Source: Coturnix japonica
Taxonomy: Eukaryota; Chordata; Aves; Galliformes; Phasianidae
Direction: 5' to 3'
DNA length: 64,000 nucleotides
NCBI RefSeq assembly: GCF_001577835.2
Contig: NC_029541.1
Location: 2,599,141-2,663,140 of the forward strand
A program made the translations under genes and the position numbers. The number at the start of each line of letters is the position of its first letter. The stretch's first letter is position 1. The notes beneath the pieces were generated by a model. The model ran no database searches, had not been told where the DNA came from, and saw only the letters and a list, made by a program, of their open reading frames with translations. This document shows positions 55,209-64,000 of the stretch, one piece after another.

Positions 55209-58200
55209 GCACTTCCTTTTCAGTTCTGGATGTGAAAGGAGTCACAAAATGCTCGTGGGATTCTCCCCTATCCTTTAAAAAGCCTCTTTTCCCCTCTCAA
55301 ACACTTTCTCTCCAGGTGTTGGCCAACGCGGTGCCTACATTCCTTGCTCTGAGTGCTGCCAGCGAGCTGCAAAACAACTTCTACACTCATTTACTTCTGT
55401 GCTACCAGCTGAACCAGGCTGGGAGCTGACTTATCTGGAGGCCCAGAAGCAGCTCCTGGCTTTTTGGCTCTTGAGTAGGAGCCAAATAAACAGATTAACT
55501 ATAAACCGAGAGAGGATTTCTTTCTTCTGCAGCAGAGAAGTGCTGCAGCAGGGTAATTTGGTCAGCCCTGCTCATTCAGAGGCTGTTTTTTATTGCAGGA
55601 CTTTCCAGGAAGAGCTTTTTGGCTTCCATCCTTTTAAGTAGGGAAGGCTTTTTTGGTTTGTTTTTGTACCGCTGTCATTGGGCAAAGGTTTTCCTGCAGA
55701 TGTCAGCCATGGAGCTGTGTGATTCATGGATGGGGGGTGCTCACATCTACTGAAAGTAATGCAGTTGTTGCCCAGGAATCAGTCCCTGGCTGCCTTTGGG
55801 TAGCTGTCCCAACCTGCTTTAAGGATGTTTTGTGGTGTTTCTTTTGAGGAAGGCAGGTTTTGTTTCTCTTCAGCTGTGCTCTGAACATGCGGATGAGCTG
55901 TGCTCTGTGCGGAGATCCTCCATCAATGGAAATACTTCTGTATCATTGCTATGTTCTTGTAAGGTGAACTGTGCCAGGTGAGCAGATCTGCTTTCCTCAC
56001 CCCAGCCCTTAATACAGCACTATCTGAGGAGGGAGAGGACGAGAAGGAGCCCTCACACCACTGCTGTGGTGTCAGGGGATGTCTGGATTTGGCTGTGAAT
56101 AAAACACAGCCCTTCATGCTCTCAGCCCTGCATCCTCACCTTAGCGTGGCCCTATTTAAGATGCCTATTGGATCAGCTTTGGATGCAGCGGCATAAATCA
56201 GTGCTGTGTCTTTGAGGATGCTCCTCTGTTAGTATTTAACTTACTAAGGTAGGCATTACGGGCAGTTCCATGTAATGCATTTCTTGACTCCAGCTCTCAC
56301 TGGGACGGTGCTTTTGCTGCCCTCCCATCCCCATTCATCAGGGAGGGCCCTTTGTGTACCTTACTGTGCTGAGTTCACTTCTAAAGCTGTTGGTGGCACC
56401 ATGAATACCCCTCTGGGAGATGATGATCATTAACTCGGAATGAAGCTGTCTAGAAAACCAGTTCTTGGATATCATCCACCTACAGAGCAGAACTGGGACA
56501 TACAGAGTGATGCTTAATGGAATGTGGCTGTGCCTCCTTTTAGGAGCTCTCCTGCCTGCAGCATTTCACATCTCCGGTGATGGAGTTATGTTATTTGTTT
56601 TGTCTTCAGTAGATGGAAATTCAGGTCTGCGGGCGATAAGGGAGAAATAGCAGCACTTCCAAGCACTGGGTCTGCTGCAGATCTGTTCTGAACAGTCATA
56701 GCTGATGGACATGGAGTGCTCAGAAAGCTCAGCATAGAGAAGCTGTACCCAAACAGCTGTTATTGCTGTGAAGAAGGGAAGTTTCCTTTTGCTTAATACA
56801 TGCAGTGGATGTATTAAGGAGTAACAATGACAAACCAGAATATACTAAATATTTTATGAACTGTATGAGCACTGAGCAGCACCACAGAAGCTTTTCCCTT
56901 GCGTTCGATAACCAGCTATCCAGAAACTTAATAAATGAACGTCTCTATGAAGTGGTTTTGGAAAGGAGCCTGTTCTTGCTTTGGTCTCTTTAATGAAAAT
57001 AACTCTTCCTAGCTTTGTGTTCTTTCCATCTGTTGAAGAGAGGCCTGTGTCATCCCATTTATACCCCCCCCAAATATCAGCACTCCAACACTATCTGTGC
57101 TGCTGGTTGCTGCTGTTCCCATATCAGCACTGCAGGAGTGACCCATGGCACTGCAGGAGGATGCTGAAACACCAACAGAATTGGTTGGAGCCAGCCCAGA
57201 ATCGTGCAGCTGGGAAAGGGAGGGAGGGGATGAGTTCTGTGCTCTTAAAGGGAGGAACAATTGCAACGCTGCAAAGGTCACAGGATATCGTAATGATGTT
57301 TGGATGGAAACTTTAGCTTGCAATGAATGAAAATGTGCTTGTGTGTTTTCCCCCCGGAGCTGAGCGTCTGAAAGATCTGGATACTTCTTGTTCTGTTTCG
57401 TTTCTATTTATGTTGTGTTTTTTGTTTGTTTTTTTTTACCTCGTTTTGTGGCTCTTCCATGAGTTGTGCTATAGAAAGGAGAAGCAGAGGGCGGGCAGCA
57501 CGCAGCTGCTGGCAGAGGCTTAGCTGTGTGTTGCTTTAATCAAAGCTGGGGCATTAGTAGTTTGTGGTTAATCAGAGGGTTCCCTGCTTTAACTCAAATT
57601 ATCTCTTCTTTTCCCCCCCTTACATCCATCAGAATGAACCTAATAGCTGTGAGGAGCTTGGTGCATCCCTCTGCTGCTGAAATGCCTTTCATCTCTTTCT
57701 CTCTCTCTCTCCAGAAGCTGTGTCTCTAAGTGCCCTGGGGGCAGATGGGGCTGAGCCTCGCATATAAACCAAGGGAAGAAATCCCAGAGTTGGGCTGGGT
57801 GGAAAATCCCTATCAGGTTGGATTCGTCTTTTATGTGCTGAAAGCAGCGAGCAATGAATTGGTGGCTGGGTCTGAGGGAGCACCCATGAGCATCACAATG
57901 CCATGATCCTCGAGGGAGGAAGGCTCTGTTTATATCATGGCAAGGAGCTGGTGGTCAGTAGATCCAGCCTAAGGAGTGTGTAAAGCTGCTGTGCTTTCCT
58001 GCTGCTGTGGGTTCCTCCAGGAGCAGCATCTGTAAGTGGCACAGCTCTGTAATGAGTACTTGCTGCAAGCTGGAGGATCAGCTGTAATTTTCTCCATACT
58101 CTGTTGCCTTTTCCAGCTCCCCAGCACCGTCCCCGTGGTTTTCTGATTAGGATTCATGCAAATAGTTCCTCGTGGCACACCCTCCTCCAAAGCCAGAGGA

Positions 58201-61200
58201 GAAAGACTGGCTGCTGTGGTTGGGATGAAAGCTCTGCTGCTTTGCTGTTACCTTCAGTTAGGGATTCTGGATCTTGTGATAGGTTTACAGTTGTGCTTGC
58301 TGAGTTATTTATATGTTGACTATTTAAACACATCTATCAGTTCGGAAAGAGTGATGGTTCTCCTTTCAAGGAGATTGCTTTGAGGTGCTACGTGGAAATG
58401 CGCAGGTGGGGGACGAGAGTTGAAAGCTGTATGTATCTGCAGAAAAGAGTCCATTCACTTCTGTGTTTTCAGTATTTATGCAGCTAAATATAGTGGTGTC
58501 ACTGTGCTGCTTGGGGTGCTGGGCAGCATCTTTCACATCCGAGATCTAGAAGATGCAGAGGAGCAGTGCTGTATTCAGAGCAGACCAAGAGGAGGTGCGG
58601 AGATTAAAGGGCAGCCAATTACTTGACCTGACCTTAAATCTCAGCGGGGTCGTTGTGTTATGGGATTCCATTACAGATCTGGAAATGCATTGAGAGAACA
58701 TTGTGGATTTCTTTACCTTCTCTTGGTCTGGCAGTGCAGCCCGTATGGTTGGAGATGTGCAGGAATACCCTGAGCAACAGCTGTGCAGCTTCTGCTTCTC
58801 TGCTCTCTTCATCCAGCAAGGAACAATCAGAAGCAATTCCATGAGCAAGGCACTGAGTTGGATTGGCATGTAGCTAAATTGCAGCCAGACAGCACTCAGA
58901 GCTCTTCTCTTCACTCCTTTTGCTCCTCTTTCCTCTTTGTCCACCCTGCCTTTGGGAATTGGACAGGGAACGAGTGGGAAAGAGATGCTCCATTGAAACT
59001 TCAGAATGCAAATAAACAGGTTTGCTATTTTTAAATGCCAGTTGTTTTTGTTTTTGATGGTTCTTTCAAAGTTGTTCTTGCTCCAGTGGGAATGAGTCTG
59101 AATGAATGTTTCCTTGCTGGGTTATTTTTAGGAGTTAAGGGCTTACACGATCCTCAGTGCTGGAAGAGATTGACGGTCGTGAATGTCAGATGTGCTTTAA
59201 AACCTTTAAACTGCCAAAAAGATGGGTGAGTTGAGAACGTGGCCAGAGATGCTCACCCACCTCTTGCACAGTGGGCACTTCCCTGCAGCTGTGAGTGCTC
59301 AGTGCTGCAGCACACCCTGCAGCCCTTCCCTGCTGAGCCATCCCAAGGCTTTCTCATCTTCCTATCAGCTGGGGCTGGAACAGACACAGCTACAAAGCAA
59401 TCGTTCGCATCCAAGGAAGGGGAAAAGTGCATGGAGAGCTAAGAGGAATGCATTTGGCTGTGTCAGTAGTTAGGGTGGGCTGTCAGTTGGGATCCTGGTG
59501 ATGTCATTTCCTACATGCCTTAGCTTGGTTTGAGGTTAGGCTGCTCACACTGATGTGTTTCTATGGGGTGGATATTCTCTGCATAGTGGTGGTGGTGGGG
59601 ATGTCTGTTATTATTGATGGCAAATGGTTAACAGCGTGGTTAGGCTAAGTAAATGAATAGTACAGACTGCATTTCTTTCACTACCTAAGTTAGTATTTTT
59701 ATGCTCCTTCGCTTCCCCACGTGGCTGTTTTGGGTGTAAATTCGAGCTTCTACAGGTATTTCTGTGTAATTCAATGGAAGAATTACTGAATTGCCAGCAT
59801 ACTGCACGTGCACCAGCCAGCAATGGAGGTAATATTTACCCTATGGAAGAAATTCAGTGTACAATCTCTCTTCCCACCCAGGTTATTCATTGGTTCTATA
59901 TGTGTCATGGATGTTCCAAAACTGGATGCTGCGGTGGTAGCAGTGTTGTGACCACGGCTTCAGTGCAAGTCTGACTCCACGCTGTGTCATTAGCAGGCAG
60001 CCTTTGGGGATGCAGTGATGCTGCAGGCTGTGCTAGCTTTGACTTCCCGTATGGAGCTGACATTCAAAGAGAAACTTGCTCGTTTGACACTTTAAATAGC
60101 TCTCAGATGGAAACGTGGATAGCGAGCGCACAATGCTGCGGCTGCTGGGCTGTGTGGGCTCTGTGGTTCTATTATTAGCTGACAATAGCCGGAATGAGAA
60201 GCCATAGAGCTGTGTGGCCTCTGAACTGTTTGTCATCCTGGAGCCAGAGGTCCTTTCTTGCACTTCTTAGAGACCTCATGCTCGTTTTCTTTGCTGGGTG
60301 GTAGAAGGGTAAGTGGCATTTGAAACTGATGTACAAATTCTGCTTCCTTGGGGTAACGCTTCTGACTGTATAGCAGCACATCTTCCCCATGGAGTGCTTG
60401 GAAGGTGACAGTCTGCCAATGGAGCAGAGTGCTTCCTGGTGCTTTCACAGTCAGATTTGGTGTATGATGGGTGTGCTGAACATTGCTGCATCCTTCTGGG
60501 TGAGCTGAAGTGATACATTTGGCACCTGATAACCAATGCAGACCCACCCTCAGCACCAAATGCCATTCTGGTCTTTGAATATAGTTTTAATAGCTCTTTT
60601 TCTTGTTTAGAGTAAATCTTGGTCTGGTTTTCCACTTGTTCTGTGCCCTGTCTTCCATCCAGGTTGCACACCAAAACAAGGCTCATGAGTGTTGCTCATT
60701 AAACCCCAAGGGCTGATGCAGTGGCGGCTGATTGCAGCTGGAAGTCGAACCACGTCACACCAGGAGGGGGGTTGATGGAGCTTTTGAAAAGAGGGAAGCG
60801 AAACCTTTTGAGGAAAGAATCTTCTGTTCATTCTATTTTTAAATCAGTTGTGAAATCCAGGAAAGCGCGGCGTTCAACTTGAAACGGCAGCGTGTGGCAC
60901 AGCAGAAAATTAATGCTTGGGGTCAAGTGTTGCGTGAGCAGCAGAGCGCATCTGCCCTGTTGTGCTGCTGCTGTCCCCAGGCACTGCTGTCTTTTTGCCT
61001 CATCTGAGTTTGAGGAAGGCTGTTTGCATTGCTGTTGCATGGTGTTGATTCAGTTCAGGCCTGCTGTGTGTGTGAGGATGTACGATAGAGCTGCTGTGTC
61101 ACTGAGTGTGAAAATGGAGGTTTTCAGGTCAGGCGGGGTGGAAAGCTGGGATTTGTCCATCTGTCTGCAGGCTGCATTTGAAGGATGTGAAGTCAATCAA

Positions 61201-61654
61201 TCAATAGTTCCTGAGCTGTGTTTAGAAGGAGATGATGAGCTGCACATGCAAACCAGGAATGCAGAACCTCCTCACAGTGTCACTTCTACAGCTGCAAAGA
61301 TATTGAGTTCAGGAGGTTACAGTTTGACTGCTCTTGCTGAAGACCATCCGTGCTCATTTGCTGTATATCCAATTCTGTTCAGGCAAAACAGCTGACTTGC
61401 ATCCGTATTCTTAAAAACCTTAATTTTATTCCTTCTTTTAATTACAGCATCCTCTGCAGATGTTGCAGTGCCGTAAAAATGAAATGTAGGAGCAAATGCG
61501 GAGCTGTCATGGATTGCTCTGAGTTGGAGGCAGCAATTGGGGAGCAGGGGGAAGTTCTGCTGACTTCAGCTGAGCATCCTTGGGCAAAAGGCACGAGCAA
61601 ATGTGAAATGAACTGGGAATGGCTCTTTGTTCCTGTATCAGTTGATATATAGGG

Positions 61655-61656
<2 letters not shown>

Positions 61657-61712
<56 letters not shown>
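61657..61712. repeat. (CTAT)14 microsatellite
   Basis: Fourteen uninterrupted CTAT units, read as GATA-type tetramers on the other strand. Likely polymorphic. Confidence 0.95.
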
Positions 61713-61734
61713 ACTGGTTTATATATAAACCAGT
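61713..61734. repeat. 22-bp perfect palindrome abutting (CTAT)14
   Basis: ACTGGTTTATA is followed immediately by its exact reverse complement TATAAACCAGT with no spacer, directly at the end of the CTAT run. Confidence 0.95.
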
Positions 61735-62359
61735 GGCCCAGGGCTGAGCACCGCATGGCATTGCAGGGATACATCATCCTCATCATCCAAAAGTGATTTT
61801 CTGCTTATTGTCATCTTCTTTTAGGTTTGTTTTTGAAGGGAAGATGGTGAGATGTCTGAAAGGAATCGGAATGTGCACTGAAACGGAGCATGCCAGGCCT
61901 CTGAAATAGCTGGCACTTAATCACCTTCCGGCTATTTCCAGTATTTCAGTGCTGGCCTGTTTGTTTGGTTTTTATTGGGTGTGTTTTTTCTTAAGTTCCC
62001 TGGTAAACAAACCAACATAAACATTCCTTTTAACGAGGCCTGGCAGAAGAGCTGAAGGCAAAGACTCAGCTCCTTCGTCCCATGTTGACTTTGGCTTCTG
62101 CTCTATGGGGCTTTTTCAGCAGCTCGTCTTGGCTGATCGCTGCCGCTTCAAATAGAAGGGTAAATAAGTCACACCCAGGATCGCAGTCCCAACATTGAAT
62201 GGGTTACGTGTGCTTTGGTTTCCTCCTGCCCAAATGGTTTTAATAAGCCTCATAAACCTCCATGTATTTTTTTCTCATGCGTTTTCTGGGGACGGAATCA
62301 TTTCCATTGCATTGCATTAAGCAGGTGAACAATGAGTGCACTTGCTCATTGGGCTGCAG

Positions 62360-62432
62360 GTATAGGGCTGTGGTTAATGGTGTGGTCAGACTTGGTCATC
62401 TCAGTGGCCTTTTCCAACCTTAATGACTCTAC
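62360..62432 (+). mobile_element. CR1 LINE, 3'-end fragment
   Basis: GGTCAGACTTGGTCATCTCA then GTGGCCTTTTCCAACCTTAA and TGACTCTAC fits the plus orientation of the CR1 3' end (…GACTTGATGATC…TTTTCCAACCTTAATGATTCTA). The left border is uncertain because the copy is diverged. Confidence 0.75.
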
Positions 62433-64000
62433 ACTGAGCTATCTGGGCTTCCAACAGCAGTGTTCTTGCCTCCCTTCCACCCCAATCCCACCTGCCTGAT
62501 GATGGAAAAGAGCCTATGGGATTTCTCAAGAGCAGAAGGGCACCACTGGGCAGCTTTTTGCTGCTGGTGAATGCATTCCTGCATCCAGGTGCTGCTGTTT
62601 GATGCTGTGAGTGGTGCTGGGATCTGGATGAGCACCTGGCTTATCCACCACTCTCAACCTACAGTTGCTTCAAAGATACACCAGAAACATGTTGTGGTTT
62701 TGCTTTCTTGCATTCCGCTACTAATTGTGTTTCTCTGTGATCATCTTAATGAATAGCTGCAATCTGTTTGCTCTGTTGCATTCGTGTGTCTTTGGAAAAC
62801 CCTTATTTTTTTGGCAATAGGGCTTTGTGCAGAGAGGAGCAGAGGAACAGCTTCTTAGATGAACCTTTGTATTTAACTTCTGCACTAGTTTACAACTATA
62901 CATAATAGTAGGTAGAACCTTATTCATGTTCCGGAGGAGGAGGACGTGAGTTTTGGTGTCAGCTTTGTGATGAAGGTGTATGGAAAGCCAGCATCTCCTT
63001 GTTCCTTCCCTGTTCTAAGCTGTGCTGATGAATGGGTGTTGCTCCAGCTGACAAAGAACTGATAGAAAAACGATGATTCACATAATTCGTGCTCTGCAGG
63101 CTCTGTCAAACGCTCATTTTGCATCTTTACAAGAGGTGCTGTGGATCAAAATGCATGGCAGTCCTTCACGTACGCTGCTGAATATTTATGGCTCTGATGG
63201 AATTCTTTCCCTGTCCTATGATTGCATTGGGGACTCCTGCTTGTGCCGCCTTTGCTTTCAATTGAGCTATTCCTGAGCTAAAATGTGAACAAGGACTGAG
63301 CAACAGGGAGATGGGAGTGTAATGTTTTTGCATCTCCTTCTTTGGTGGTTTGAAATTAGGTTTGGATCTTCTGCTTATTAGCCACGCTAAAGCTGGGTTA
63401 GGAACAGTGCTCCCGTTTCATTTCTAGTGTAAGCAGTTAAGATGGATGTGCCATAAGGTATTGTGTCATTTCAAGGGTGTGTGTGACTTAGATTGGGTGC
63501 AATGGGCCCCATAATGGCTCCTGTGCACAGGGATTGGGAGGTGATCAGCTGGGAAGCGGCCCTGTCCTTGTGCCCACGGCCACCTCGGGTCACCACGTGG
63601 GCCTTTTTGATCTCACTGAACTCATCTGCCACAATGCTCATTATTCACCTCTCCTGGAATGCTCATGGTTAATTAATGGCTCCCCAGAGCTCCCCAAAGC
63701 ACGCATAGGGCTGGCTGGGAGGCGGGCTGGCGCTGCCACTGGGCTGTGCTTGACTCACAGCGTTGAGTTGTCCGTCTGTCCTTCCTTCTGTCCATCCACC
63801 CTGCTGTGTGCAGGCTGGGGCTCCTTCGGATGCTCACCATGGTGCTGTCCCCCAGGCCATGGGGCTGCTGGCCCAACGTGTCTCCAGGCACTGCACCACT
63901 CCGGCGCACAGGTGGGTGTAGGTCTAATGCCACTGCATGATGGTTGATGAGCTAAACCTCATCCCCTTTGCTTTCCTATCTGTAAGAGAGATTCGGAGTG

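Larger units (their letters stand above)
50387..64000 (+). other. SRGAP2: SRGAP2 intron 1 (incomplete)
   Basis: No coding exon was recognised. The interval holds two CR1 3' fragments, microsatellites, a 22-bp palindrome and several pyrimidine-rich acceptor-like tracts, for example before 57714, without a matching reading frame. Open frames on either strand are short and lack domains. Confidence 0.75.

Noticed and set aside
57690-57713. Strong polypyrimidine tract and AG, looking like an SRGAP2 exon 2 acceptor
   Set aside because: The sequence after it does not encode the expected SRGAP2 continuation and soon reaches stops.

Overview
The window is vertebrate nuclear DNA, most likely from a bird and probably a galliform such as chicken. 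It carries spliced genes with GT-AG introns, short CR1-type LINE 3' ends, compact GC-rich gene spacing as on avian microchromosomes, and CpG-rich promoters. Gene content and order match the conserved block human chromosome 1q32.1 shares with birds: SLC26A9, RAB7B, CTSE, RHEX, AVPR1B, FAM72A, SRGAP2. All calls were made by reading translated exons and splice sites by eye against remembered family sequences; no database was searched.

Layout. 1-10.3 kb: 5' part of SLC26A9 (minus strand; eight coding exons, residues 1-367; the rest lies off the left edge) with a long intron and a probable non-coding first exon and TATA/CCAAT promoter near 10.1-10.3 kb. 10.3-17 kb: non-coding, with a CCCAT satellite holding a 10-N gap and a G-rich tract. 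17.07-18.44 kb: complete RAB7B (minus, five coding exons, 200 aa). 22.24-25.53 kb: complete cathepsin E (minus, nine exons, 397 aa). 28.54-30.12 kb: complete RHEX (plus, five coding exons, 173 aa), divergent from CTSE across a 3-kb interval holding a dense GATA-motif cluster. 31.05-32.55 kb: complete AVPR1B (minus, two exons, 425 aa). 32.6-46 kb: gene-poor interval with one CpG-rich promoter-like segment near 39.1-39.6 kb. 45.99-48.98 kb: complete FAM72A (minus, four exons, 149 aa). 49.0-50.4 kb: FAM72A/SRGAP2 bidirectional promoter and the first coding exon of SRGAP2 (plus). 50.4-64 kb: SRGAP2 intron 1.

The genes do not form one pathway. They are an ion transporter, a late endosomal Rab, an endolysosomal aspartic protease, an erythroid signalling adaptor, a vasotocin receptor, a proliferation-linked small protein and an F-BAR RhoGAP. 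The two neighbourhoods with plausible shared control are CTSE/RHEX (GATA motifs) and FAM72A/SRGAP2 (seven same-orientation CCAAT boxes plus a CHR-like element). I found no convincing undescribed biological system; the best leads are regulatory. I recognised no endogenous retrovirus, Polinton, tRNA, rRNA or CRISPR array.
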